Shown: positions 21,751-29,533 of the stretch, piece by piece
How positions within the stretch are numbered: the first letter of the stretch is position 1
Layout: each line of letters begins with the position of its first letter
Source: JBGTLA01 sp041744375
Lineage (GTDB): Bacteria; Actinomycetota; Acidimicrobiia; Spongiisociales; ZC4RG35
DNA: 35,023 bases
NCBI GenBank assembly: GCA_041744375.1
Contig: JBGTLA010000105.1
Location: forward strand, 1-35,023
Direction of reading: 5' to 3'
The notes under the pieces: generated by a model
What the model saw: the letters and a program-made list of their open reading frames with translations, nothing else
What the model was told of the DNA's origin: nothing
Database searches by the model: none
Program-made: the position numbers and the translations under genes

Positions 21751-23718
21751 ATGCCAGTCATCAACACCGTCCTCGTAGCCAACCGGGGCGAGATATCCCG
21801 GAGAATCTTCGCCACCTGCCGCCGCATGGGTCTGGGCACCGTTGCCGTCTACTCCGAGCCTGACCGGGACGCCCCCTTCGTGGCCGAGGCCGACACGGCT
21901 GTAGCCCTCGGTGGATTCTCCCCGGCCGAGTCATACCTGCGCGGAGACGCTGTCATCGCGGCGGCCCTCCGCTCTGGGGCTGACGCCGTCCACCCGGGTT
22001 ATGGGTTTCTGGCCGAGAACGCCTCGTTCGCTCAGGCCGTCGTCGAGGCGGGTCTGACATGGGTGGGTCCACCGGTCACCGCCATCGAAACCATGGGATC
22101 GAAGCTGGCCTCGAAGCGACTGATGGCCGAAGCGGGAGTGCGCACGCTTCCCAGCGTCGACCTCACCTGCCTGTCCGAGCCGGCCGTGGCCGAGGCCGCC
22201 GAAAGAATCGGATACCCGGTGCTGGTCAAGGCGTCGGCCGGTGGCGGCGGCAAAGGCATGCGGGTCGTGGAAGGCCCCGGGCAGCTGACCGAGAAGGTGG
22301 CGGGAGCCCGCCGGGAGGCCGCCGCCGCTTTCGGCGACGACACCGTGTTCCTGGAGCGCTTCTTGCAGGCTCCCCGGCACATCGAGATCCAACTCCTCGC
22401 CGACACCCACGGCACCACCGTTTCCCTTTTCGAACGGGAATGCTCAATTCAGCGACGCCACCAAAAAATCATCGAGGAGGCCCCATCGGCGGTGATCGAC
22501 GAGCCCATGAGGCTCCGGATGGGTGAGGCGGCCGTGGCCGCTTCCGAGGCGGTCGGCTATGTGGGAGCAGGAACAGTCGAGTTCCTGTTCGAGGACGGCG
22601 ACTTCTACTTCCTAGAGATGAACACCCGCCTGCAAGTCGAACACCCCGTCACCGAGATGATCACCGGTCTTGATCTGGTGCGTCTCCAACTGCTGGTGGC
22701 CATGGGCGAGCCTCTTCCAGCCGAAGCTGCCGAACCGAGATGGAACGGCCACGCCATCGAAGCCCGCCTCTATGCCGAAGACCCGGAGGCCGACTTCCTG
22801 CCCGTCACGGGAACACTCGATCGAGTCCGCTTCCCCCGCCTCGCTGGGCTCCGGGTCGACAGCGGGGTCGAGGACGGATCCACCATCTCCGTTCATTACG
22901 ATCCGCTGTTGGCCAAAGTCGTGGCCTGGGCCCCCTCGCGACGAGAGGCAGCAGCTCTCCTGGCCCGGGGTCTGGCGGATGCCGAACTCCATGGTTCCGT
23001 CACAAATCGAGACCTCCTCGTCCGCGTGCTCCGTCACCCCGAGTTCGTGTCGGGCCACATCGACACTCACTTCCTGACCCGACACAACCCGGCGGATCTC
23101 GGTGCTCCCCTCGCCGGAGTCGAAACGGAGCGTAGGGCGGCGGTGGCGGCCGCCCTGGCGGCTCAAGCCGCCAACCGGACCCGAGCCGGTGTGCTGGCGA
23201 CGATCCCTAGCGGATGGCGCAACGTGCCGTCGACCTTTCAGCAGGTGTCCTTTCGGGGTCGGCACGGGATCATCGACGTCGGCTATCGGTTCGGACGGGA
23301 CGGGAAGATCGAAGTCTCCGGCTTCGAGCGCTGCCGAACGTTGGAACTCTCACCCACACGTGTCGGAGTGGAGCTCGACGGCCTGTTGTCGTGGCATACC
23401 ATCGACCGCCACGGTGACACCGTGTATGTGACGGGCACGGGCGGCCCGGTGAAGTTGGTGGAATTGCCTCGGTTCCCAACGACCGAGTCCGAGGAAGAAC
23501 TGGGGTCATTGCACGCACCGATGCCGGGGACCGTCCTCAGGGTGGAAGTGAAAGAAGGCGAAGACGTGAGCGAGGGCCAGGTGCTGGTGGTGATGGAGGC
23601 CATGAAGATGGAGCACACGCTGCGTGCTCCCCACGACGGCACGGTGGCCTCCCTGCACACGGCCGTGGGCGAACAGGTCGAGGCCAACACCGTGCTGGCG
23701 GTGGTGACCGAAACGTGA
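21751..23718 (+). CDS. acyl-CoA carboxylase biotin subunit (biotin carboxylase + BCCP), methylcrotonyl-CoA type
   Basis: 655 residues. The biotin carboxylase part (1-450) has VLVANRGEISRRIF, HPGYGFLAENASFA, the ATP-grasp Gly loop KASAGGGGKGMRVV, ERECSIQRRHQKIIEEAPS, and EFLFEDGDFYFLEMNTRLQVEHPVTEM. A linker region of about 130 residues follows. A BCCP domain ends the protein, with biotin site K619 in VMEAMKMEH. This is the typical MCC alpha-subunit layout. The ATG at 21751 gives the standard NTVLVANRGEI start. TAGCGT at 21732-21737 may be its -10 element. The beta subunit is encoded at 19012-20610. Its GTGA overlap begins a four-gene chain with the next three genes. Confidence 0.94.
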   Translation: MPVINTVLVANRGEISRRIFATCRRMGLGTVAVYSEPDRDAPFVAEADTAVALGGFSPAESYLRGDAVIAAALRSGADAVHPGYGFLAENASFAQAVVEAGLTWVGPPVTAIETMGSKLASKRLMAEAGVRTLPSVDLTCLSEPAVAEAAERIGYPVLVKASAGGGGKGMRVVEGPGQLTEKVAGARREAAAAFGDDTVFLERFLQAPRHIEIQLLADTHGTTVSLFERECSIQRRHQKIIEEAPSAVIDEPMRLRMGEAAVAASEAVGYVGAGTVEFLFEDGDFYFLEMNTRLQVEHPVTEMITGLDLVRLQLLVAMGEPLPAEAAEPRWNGHAIEARLYAEDPEADFLPVTGTLDRVRFPRLAGLRVDSGVEDGSTISVHYDPLLAKVVAWAPSRREAAALLARGLADAELHGSVTNRDLLVRVLRHPEFVSGHIDTHFLTRHNPADLGAPLAGVETERRAAVAAALAAQAANRTRAGVLATIPSGWRNVPSTFQQVSFRGRHGIIDVGYRFGRDGKIEVSGFERCRTLELSPTRVGVELDGLLSWHTIDRHGDTVYVTGTGGPVKLVELPRFPTTESEEELGSLHAPMPGTVLRVEVKEGEDVSEGQVLVVMEAMKMEHTLRAPHDGTVASLHTAVGEQVEANTVLAVVTET

Positions 23719-24167
23719 CCGACACCGACACGATCCAATTGGCAGAGTTCGACCCCGCCCATGCGGTGGTCCTCTCGCGGACCGTTTCCTCCGCCGGATT
23801 GAGTGCCGCCGTCACCTCTGCTCTCGCTCGGGTGCGCTCGCTCACGACGGCCGCTCGCGTCCTCCCCGTCGGACCTCCATTCGTCCGCTATGTCAGATGG
23901 GGGGAAGATGCCGAGATCGAGGTCGGAGTCCCCCTCGCCCAACCCGAGGCCGTACCCGGTCTGCGTTCAACGATCGTTCCGGGCGGACCCGCCGCCACCA
24001 CCTGGCATGAAGGCTCGCACGAGGAAATCACCCCGGTCCTCGCCGCCCTCGAAGACTGGATTGCCGCTCATGCCACACCGGCCGGCTCCCCGTGGGCGTC
24101 GTTCGGATTGGCCGACGATTCCGGCCCACGCACCCTGGTCGTATGGCCGGTGAAGGCCCTGCGATGA
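23715..24167 (+). CDS. GyrI-like / effector-binding domain protein
   Basis: 150 residues matching the SHS2-type GyrI-like small-molecule-binding fold. VLSRTVSSAGLSAAVTSALAR is followed by VGPPFVRYVRWGEDAEIEVGVPL, GLRSTIVPGGPAATTWHEGSHEEITPVL, and LEDWIAAHATPAGSPW. The PPF.RY and EVGVPL blocks and the H.G helix are standard. There is no DNA-binding domain, so it is a stand-alone sensor or enzyme; some stand-alone members hydrolyse or bind small ligands. It starts at GTG 23715 inside the stop of the biotin subunit and its stop overlaps the thioesterase start. Tight coupling suggests a role tied to the carboxylase substrate, but the ligand is unknown. Confidence 0.78.
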   Translation: MTDTDTIQLAEFDPAHAVVLSRTVSSAGLSAAVTSALARVRSLTTAARVLPVGPPFVRYVRWGEDAEIEVGVPLAQPEAVPGLRSTIVPGGPAATTWHEGSHEEITPVLAALEDWIAAHATPAGSPWASFGLADDSGPRTLVVWPVKALR

Positions 24168-24574
24168 CGCCACTGGAGCGCGTCCAACCGGTGTTCGATC
24201 GGGCACCGTTCATTCAGCTAGTCGGATACGAGCTACTCGGCGCCGGAGTAGGGTGGGTCGAAACCGCTCTCAAGGTGAAACCTCACCATCTGCAACAGCA
24301 CGGCTACGTCCACGCCGGAGTCCTGACGACGATGGCCGATCACACCGGAGGGTCGGCGGCCACCACTCTCATTCCCGAGACGGCCTCGATCCTCACCGCC
24401 CAGCTGGCCATCAACTTCTTGCGGGCGGCCCGTGGTGGGGAATTGAGGTGTCGCGCCCAGGTCATCAAGCCCGGCCGCACCCTCTCTGTCACCGAGGCCG
24501 ACGTCCACTGCGACGGCTCCCACGTGGCGCGACTCCATGCCACCATGGCGGTGGTGGAGCGCGAGCTGGCATGA
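24164..24574 (+). CDS. PaaI-type hot-dog thioesterase
   Basis: 136 residues of a PaaI/YbgC-like hot-dog domain. The core motif is QQHGYVHAGVLTTMADHTGGSAA, where the HGG-type motif and following acidic residue form the active site. AQLAINFLRAARGGELRCRAQVIKPGRTLSV is the second family block. It should hydrolyse an acyl-CoA. The ATG at 24164 overlaps the preceding stop, and its own stop overlaps the next ATG; an in-frame ATG at 24092 lies inside the previous gene and is unlikely. Position next to carboxylase and GyrI-like genes suggests removal of dead-end or excess acyl-CoA in that pathway; this is inference. Confidence 0.92.
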   Translation: MTPLERVQPVFDRAPFIQLVGYELLGAGVGWVETALKVKPHHLQQHGYVHAGVLTTMADHTGGSAATTLIPETASILTAQLAINFLRAARGGELRCRAQVIKPGRTLSVTEADVHCDGSHVARLHATMAVVERELA

Positions 24575-25338
24575 ACATCGATGAGATCCTGACGGACCTC
24601 GCTGCCGAAACGAGCGAGGTCCGGAAGTTGGTCCAGGACCTCGACGACGATGGTTGGGCCAAGGTGACACCGGCGGCACCCTGGACGGTCGCCGACCAGA
24701 TCGGGCACCTGGCCTACTTCGATGAGGCGGCCTCCCTCTCTGCGACGGACCCCGAGGCTTTCACCCATCTTGTCAACCGCGACGCTCTCGCCCTCGGGGC
24801 CGACATCGCCGACCTGCACCGCCAGGGAAAGCCCACGGACGGCCCCGGAGTTCTCCGCTGGTGGGATGGGGCCCGGGGGGACCTTCTCCGATCGTTCGCC
24901 GGTCTCGACGCCGACCAAAGGCTCCCGTGGTACGGGCCACCGTTGCGTGCCCAGTCGTCGGCGGTGGCCCGGCTGATGGAGACATGGGCGCACGGCATCG
25001 ACATCGCCGACACCTTCGGCGTCGACCTCCCGGTCACCAACCGCCTCTTTTGGGTGGCCGATCTGGGAGTACGCACCTTCTCGTGGTCCTTCACCAATCG
25101 CGGGCTCGATGTGCCCGCCGAGCGGGTGCGAGTAGCTCTGCGCGGGCCATCGGGGACGACTCGCATCTGGAACGACGAGTACAACGCTTCGATCACCGGT
25201 CCGGTGGAGGACTTCTGTCTGGTGGTCGCCCAGCGTCGCAACCCCGTCGACACGCATCTCGTTCTCGAAGGCGGCCTGGCGCGAGAGTGGATGGAGATCG
25301 CCCAGATCTTCGCCGGCCCCCCCGGCCCGGGGCGCTGA
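24571..25338 (+). CDS. TIGR03084-family metal-binding (DinB-like) protein
   Basis: 255 residues from the ATG at 24571, which overlaps the thioesterase stop. The N-terminal helical bundle has WTVADQIGHLAYFDEAA, where the His is a likely metal ligand. ARLMETWAHGIDIADTFGVDLP supplies further His/Asp ligands, the pattern of mycothiol-dependent maleylpyruvate isomerase-like and DinB proteins. The C-terminal part (about 160-250) includes WMEIAQIFAGPPG, the usual end of TIGR03084. This family is largely actinobacterial and a mycothiol link is suspected for its relatives. It is the last gene of the chain starting at the biotin subunit; a hairpin overlaps its stop. Confidence 0.88.
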   Translation: MNIDEILTDLAAETSEVRKLVQDLDDDGWAKVTPAAPWTVADQIGHLAYFDEAASLSATDPEAFTHLVNRDALALGADIADLHRQGKPTDGPGVLRWWDGARGDLLRSFAGLDADQRLPWYGPPLRAQSSAVARLMETWAHGIDIADTFGVDLPVTNRLFWVADLGVRTFSWSFTNRGLDVPAERVRVALRGPSGTTRIWNDEYNASITGPVEDFCLVVAQRRNPVDTHLVLEGGLAREWMEIAQIFAGPPGPGR

Positions 25339-25354
25339 GGACGCCGTCCTCAGC
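25334..25354. terminator. hairpin between convergent genes
   Basis: GCTGAGGAC (25334-25342) pairs perfectly with GTCCTCAGC (25346-25354) around a 3-base loop. It spans the stop codon of the TIGR03084 gene and lies 16 bp before the end of the convergent peroxiredoxin frame. No T-run is present, so termination is inferred. Confidence 0.5.
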
Positions 25355-25369
25355 CGCCGCCTTGGCTGA

Positions 25370-26740
25370 TCAACCGATCAGGTCGCGTTTGAGACGATCC
25401 ACGTGGCCGGCGACTCGAACGTTCCGACACTCACGCTCGACGTTCCCGTCCGGGTCCATGACGAAGGTCGAGCGAATGATGCCCTCGACTTCTTTGCCAT
25501 AGAGTTTCTTCTTGCCCCAAGCGCCGAGTTGGTCGGCGAGAGAGTGATCTTCGTCGGACAGGAGGGGAAATTGCAGACCATGCTCCTGGCGAAAGCGGGC
25601 GTTGTCCTCCGGGGGATCTGGGCTGATCCCGACGATCTCGTAACCACCGGCCAAGAACTCGTCGTAGGAATCGCGGAAGTCGGCGGCCTCGATGGTACAA
25701 CCCGGGGTCATCGCCTTGGGGTAGAAGAACAAGACGAGGTGTTTGCCGGCGTAGCTGTCCGAGGCGACCGGGTTGCCATCTTGGTCGGGGAGGGTGAAGG
25801 AGGGGCTCATCGGCGGAACGGTACCCCCCGTCCGGAGGAAGGCGATACTCCCCGCCGCCAGGCCTGCTCCCGCCGGGAGCCAGTAGGAAACGATTCGGAA
25901 CACAAGCACTGGTGCAATCGTGACGGCCGGAACGAAACCGAACAGCGCCAAGGCGCCCACCAGTCCCGCCTCGGCGAAGCCGAGACCGCCGGGCGTGCCC
26001 GGTATCCCGGCCGCCAGCTGCGAGATACCGAATGCGGCGGCCGCCTGAGCCGGACCGAGGTCTATCCCGAACGAGGCCAACACCATCCACAGGACGGCGA
26101 TCTCCAGTAAGAGCCGACCCCACACCAGCCACTGGGCGCGCCAATCGGGCGGAAAGTCCACCATCGTCTGACCAAGACGTCGTCGCAGCCAGCCCGGGAG
26201 CCTGCTTCCGAGCCACCCGAGCCGGGTGGCGCCCCCCATGACCACCACTCCCACACCCAGGGCCACCGCCCCCATGACAGTGATGCTGGCCTCCCACCCC
26301 ACCGGCCGATTCAGGAAGGCTAGGACCGACATCGCAACCCCCGTCGCGATTAGAAGCGCGCCGTAGTTGAGGACGGTGGCACGGACCGCCGCCCCTCCCG
26401 CACCTCGGACCTCCCGCCGGACAGCCCAGGCCATCGCCACGGGAGTTGCCGCCCCTCCCGCCGGCAAGAGCCGAGCCACCGTCGCCCCCATGAGGGCTGC
26501 CCGGTAGGCGTTCCCGGACGTGACCGACCCTCCCCCTCCCGCTATGCCCTGGCGAAAGAGCTCACCGAAGAACCAGAGTGCGAGGAGCTGGACGACAGCA
26601 GCTGCGATGAGAACCAAGAAGACGACAGCACCCACCGGTGGGAGTTCAGCCCGGTCGAAAAGAAGGGCGGCCGCGACCACGTAGACGACCAGGCCCACTC
26701 CGGCGAAGACGCCGACTTTGCGCGCCAGGTTGAAGCTCAC
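25370..26740 (-). CDS. flippase-like (LPG synthase TM/UPF0104) protein in frame with Bcp-type peroxiredoxin
   Basis: One uninterrupted frame of 456 residues. Residues 1-310 form a complete lysylphosphatidylglycerol-synthase-like membrane domain, with about eight membrane segments and the family motif GISQLAAGIPGTPGGLGFAE near the end, then FRIVSYWLPAGAGL. Residues 311-456 are a complete Bcp/PrxQ peroxiredoxin: FTLPDQDGN, FFYPKAMTPGCTIEAADFRD (peroxidatic Cys348), and CRNVRVAGHVDRL. The resolving Cys five residues on, as in E. coli Bcp, is absent. No stop separates the parts. Either this is a true membrane-tethered peroxiredoxin, or the Bcp is also made from ATG 25810, which has TACCGT seven bases upstream. 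The GTG start at 26740 overlaps the plsY stop. Confidence 0.85.
   Translation of the reverse strand: MSFNLARKVGVFAGVGLVVYVVAAALLFDRAELPPVGAVVFLVLIAAAVVQLLALWFFGELFRQGIAGGGGSVTSGNAYRAALMGATVARLLPAGGAATPVAMAWAVRREVRGAGGAAVRATVLNYGALLIATGVAMSVLAFLNRPVGWEASITVMGAVALGVGVVVMGGATRLGWLGSRLPGWLRRRLGQTMVDFPPDWRAQWLVWGRLLLEIAVLWMVLASFGIDLGPAQAAAAFGISQLAAGIPGTPGGLGFAEAGLVGALALFGFVPAVTIAPVLVFRIVSYWLPAGAGLAAGSIAFLRTGGTVPPMSPSFTLPDQDGNPVASDSYAGKHLVLFFYPKAMTPGCTIEAADFRDSYDEFLAGGYEIVGISPDPPEDNARFRQEHGLQFPLLSDEDHSLADQLGAWGKKKLYGKEVEGIIRSTFVMDPDGNVERECRNVRVAGHVDRLKRDLIG
25818..25823 (-). promoter_or_regulatory. possible internal -10 element for a separate Bcp product
   Basis: TACCGT on the minus strand (TANNNT) ends seven bases before the ATG at 25810, which would start a normal 146-residue Bcp. 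It may allow a free peroxiredoxin besides the fused form. Confidence 0.3.
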
Positions 26741-27375
26741 GTAGGCGCGGGCTCGTCCACCCGTCTCGACTCACGATCCATATCCCACACCGCCCGCTCG
26801 AGAGCTGCGCGGACACCCGGCTCGCTGTCGGCGTTTCCCTGCATACGCCGGATCATCATCATCACGGCCAGGGCGGTTGTCGCCACCACGACCCCGCGAG
26901 GCTGCCCCAGTGAGATGGCGAAGGCGGGCAGGAGACCCCACCCGACGAACCCGGCGATCCCTCCGCCTATCCGCCAGCCCGTAACCGCCCAGGCGCCTGC
27001 CCACACCAACAGGAACGGAGCCAGGCCACACACGGCACCGGCCGAGGTGGCCAGGCCGCGTCCGCCTCGTCCGCGCAGGTAGACGGGCCAGTTGTGCCCG
27101 GCGACCGCAGCAACCCCCGTCATCGCCACCACCGACGGGGCTACCCCGAGGCGGCGGGCTACGAGGATGGGAACGAGACCCTTGAGGCCGTCGAGAAGAG
27201 CGGCCGAGGCGCCGTGGCGCAACCCGACCGTTCGAGTGAGATTGCCGGCCCCGATGTTGCCGGTGCCGGCACGACGGATGTCGACGCCGGCCATGAAACC
27301 TATCAGCAGCGCAAAGGGCACTGCCCCGATCAGGTACGCGGCCACCGGGACCGCAATGACTTGTATCTCGCTCAT
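26737..27375 (-). CDS. plsY: glycerol-3-phosphate acyltransferase PlsY
   Basis: Transfers acyl from acyl-phosphate to glycerol-3-phosphate, the first step of phospholipid synthesis, in the plasma membrane. About 212 residues with five or more membrane segments. The family motifs are RRAGTGNIGAGNLTRTVG (motif 1), GHNWPVYLRGRGGRGLATSAG (motif 2) and LLDGLKGL. The ATG at 27375 follows a GTG at 27378; either could be the start. Neither has a clear ribosome binding site. The C-terminal tail is charged and longer than in most PlsY. Its stop overlaps the flippase-like gene (GTGA), linking two membrane-lipid functions. The usual PlsX partner is not in this window. Confidence 0.92.
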   Translation of the reverse strand: MSEIQVIAVPVAAYLIGAVPFALLIGFMAGVDIRRAGTGNIGAGNLTRTVGLRHGASAALLDGLKGLVPILVARRLGVAPSVVAMTGVAAVAGHNWPVYLRGRGGRGLATSAGAVCGLAPFLLVWAGAWAVTGWRIGGGIAGFVGWGLLPAFAISLGQPRGVVVATTALAVMMMIRRMQGNADSEPGVRAALERAVWDMDRESRRVDEPAPT

Positions 27376-27455
27376 CACGCCATTTTCCGTTTCATATCAG
27401 CGGCAAACTATGGGGAATGTCCCTGATTGTCCCCGGACCGTCGCCGGACCGCCAG

Positions 27456-28613
27456 TCACAGATTATCGAATGCTTCACGAAGCAGTGCCGAATACAGCCA
27501 CGGCTCGATCAAAAACGAGTCGTGGCCCTTGTCAGAGTGAACCGTGAACCAGCGGTGGGGGATCAGTGCCCGACGAAGCTCCCCGGCCATGGCCTCTTGT
27601 TCCTCGGGATAGAAGCACACGTCCGTGTCGATCGTGAAGATGAGCCAGTGCTGTCCCCGGCAACGTGCGAGCAGTTCCGCAACCGGCGCGCCGACTTGGG
27701 TGGCCAGGTCGAACCGTTGCCACACCTCCATCGCCCGCAGGTAGGTGTTGGCATCGAAGCGGCGAACGAACTTCTGGCCCTGATGGAGCATGTACGACTC
27801 CAGCGGATGGCCGACCTCATAACCCCCGAGATCTTCGTGCTGGACGACTTCCAGCCGGGCCCGATCTCGCATCGCCTCCAACGAGACGAACGTCTTGTGC
27901 CCGATCATGCGGGCGAGGGCGAGGCCGATCTGTGGCCCGCCGCTTCCGTAATAGTCGCCGCCCTTGAAATTCGGATCCGACACGATGGCGAACATCTGTT
28001 CGAAGTTGTGGATCACCTGGAGGGAGGTGACTTCCAGGCCGGCAGCCATGGGGACGACCACCTCAACGCGGTCGGGGTATCGGGTGGCGGTAATTATGCA
28101 CATGAGACCGCCCACCGACCCTCCCACGACTGCGTGCAGCCGCTCAATGCCCATCTCGGCGAGCATCCGCATCTGCACATCGACCACGTCGGTGAGAGTC
28201 AACTCCGGGAAAGCCGAACCGTAGGGCCTGCCCGTCGTCGGGTCGAGCGAGGATGGGCCGGTTGATCCGTAACATCCGCCCAGATAGTTGACGCACATAA
28301 CGGCGAAGTGATCGGTGTCGAGCGCCCGTCCCGGACCTATGAAGCCGTCCCACCAACCGAGCTGGCACTCCTCGGTCCACTCGACGCCGTTGAGCCCCTC
28401 GACGGCGGGGTTCCACCCGGCGGCGTGCTGACTGCCGGTGAGAGCATGGAACACGAGGATGACGTTGTCGGCCGTGTCGGAAATGTCGCCGTACTGCTCG
28501 TAGGCCATGGTGACTTCGGGCAGGATCGCACCTCCCTGAAGCGTGTACGGCCCCTCCAGGGTGTGCCACCGGGTCTCTACGGGCCCGATCGAAGGAGATG
28601 TGAGGTGGACCAT
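27456..28613 (-). CDS. metX: homoserine O-acetyltransferase
   Basis: Activates homoserine for methionine synthesis. The 385-residue alpha/beta-hydrolase fold protein has the family segments VFHALTGSQHAAG, GWWDGFIGPGRALDTDHFAVMCVN, nucleophile S166 in VVGGSVGGL, and DKGHDSFLIEP with the catalytic His. Some MetX-like enzymes use succinyl-CoA instead; this cannot be settled here. The ATG at 28613 has no Shine-Dalgarno; the bases before it are pyrimidine-rich. A TAACCT box lies 12 bases upstream. It is separated from metY, its usual neighbour, by an alpha/beta hydrolase gene and a palindromic repeat. Confidence 0.94.
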   Translation of the reverse strand: MVHLTSPSIGPVETRWHTLEGPYTLQGGAILPEVTMAYEQYGDISDTADNVILVFHALTGSQHAAGWNPAVEGLNGVEWTEECQLGWWDGFIGPGRALDTDHFAVMCVNYLGGCYGSTGPSSLDPTTGRPYGSAFPELTLTDVVDVQMRMLAEMGIERLHAVVGGSVGGLMCIITATRYPDRVEVVVPMAAGLEVTSLQVIHNFEQMFAIVSDPNFKGGDYYGSGGPQIGLALARMIGHKTFVSLEAMRDRARLEVVQHEDLGGYEVGHPLESYMLHQGQKFVRRFDANTYLRAMEVWQRFDLATQVGAPVAELLARCRGQHWLIFTIDTDVCFYPEEQEAMAGELRRALIPHRWFTVHSDKGHDSFLIEPWLYSALLREAFDNL

Positions 28614-28667
28614 CGATGCAGAGGGAGGTTAGAGCTACTGAGAGGAGCTCCGACGCAGCCCTCGTCT

Positions 28668-28738
28668 CAGCGGACACACGGATAGACGGCCCGCGCGGCC
28701 AGGGAGCTCCGTGGTCTGGCCGGCCGTCCGTGCGCACG
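28668..28738. repeat. diverged third copy of the palindromic element
   Basis: The left half, CGGATAGACGGCC and then GGCCAGGGAGC, closely matches the tandem elements at 5064-5251. The right half differs but again ends in GGCCGTCC. Inner arms GGCCAG and CTGGCC form a hairpin, and CGTGCGCACG near the end is a perfect palindrome. It fills the gap between the hydrolase stop and metX (28614-28777); the remaining bases of the gap show nothing. Confidence 0.7.
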
Positions 28739-28777
28739 TTGCCTTATGTCTCACGGTCGCGAGCCACCCTGTCTCTG

Positions 28778-29533
28778 TCAGGCGGCGAGGAAGTCCCACA
28801 AGATGGAGTTGAAGCGGCGGGGTGACTGGAGCATCGGCTCATGGCCGGTGCCTTCCACCACCGTTACCTGGGCGCCTGGGATGAGTGCAGCCAACTCGGC
28901 CGCTCCCGTTGCCGGAGTCATCCGATCGTCAGATCCGGCCACGACGAGAGTCCGGGCCGTCACCTTCGGTGCGACCGCGGCGGCGTCGTAGGCGGCACAG
29001 GCGACAAGGTCGTTTGCCAAGACTCCCGCCGACGAAGCTTCGACCAGCCGCACGGTTGCCGCCTTCTGCCACGTTCCCGGCTCCGGGTGGCCGCCGTGGT
29101 GCGACGACCGAAACGACCATCCGGCCACCAACCTGGCCGCCGTCGGCAGGTCGGTAGTGGCCGCCTCGAGCAGAGCAGGGTGGACTCGCATTCGTGCGGC
29201 GGTGCTCACCAAAACCAGACCTTCGAGCAGAATCGAGCTCCGGGCTGCACATTCGAGGGCGATGAGAGATCCCATCGAATGGCCCACAAGCGTGACCGGC
29301 CGTGTCCCCAGTTGGTCGGTCAACCAGGCTGCCGCCTCCTCGATCGATGAGCCGGACGCGCCGGGCGTCCGGCCGTGGCCGGGCAGATCGGGAGCCAGCA
29401 CCGCCATGCCGCGGTTGGCCAGCCAGCGAGTCTGGAAACGCCACACTGTGTGATCCATCCCGGCGCCGTGTATGAACACGACGGCAGGACCAGGGCGTGT
29501 TTCGACCCCGCCGGTGTGGATGTAGGCGTTCAC
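28778..29533 (-). CDS. alpha/beta hydrolase
   Basis: 251 residues of a typical alpha/beta hydrolase: oxyanion-hole segment VVFIHGAGMDHTVW, LAPDLPGHGRTPG, nucleophile elbow LVGHSMGSLIALE, acid residue in LVVAGSDDRMTP, and catalytic His in EGTGHEPMLQSP. There is no signal peptide, so it is cytosolic. The GTG start at 29533 overlaps the metY stop (GTGA), so it is translationally coupled to metY and sits between metY and metX. The substrate is unknown. The coupling invites a role in O-acylhomoserine or sulfur metabolism, but many such hydrolases act on unrelated esters. Confidence 0.88.
   Translation of the reverse strand: MNAYIHTGGVETRPGPAVVFIHGAGMDHTVWRFQTRWLANRGMAVLAPDLPGHGRTPGASGSSIEEAAAWLTDQLGTRPVTLVGHSMGSLIALECAARSSILLEGLVLVSTAARMRVHPALLEAATTDLPTAARLVAGWSFRSSHHGGHPEPGTWQKAATVRLVEASSAGVLANDLVACAAYDAAAVAPKVTARTLVVAGSDDRMTPATGAAELAALIPGAQVTVVEGTGHEPMLQSPRRFNSILWDFLAA

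Noticed and set aside
28614..28777. Riboswitch in the metX leader
   Set aside because: The only structure there is the diverged palindromic repeat; no SAM-aptamer-like elements are seen.
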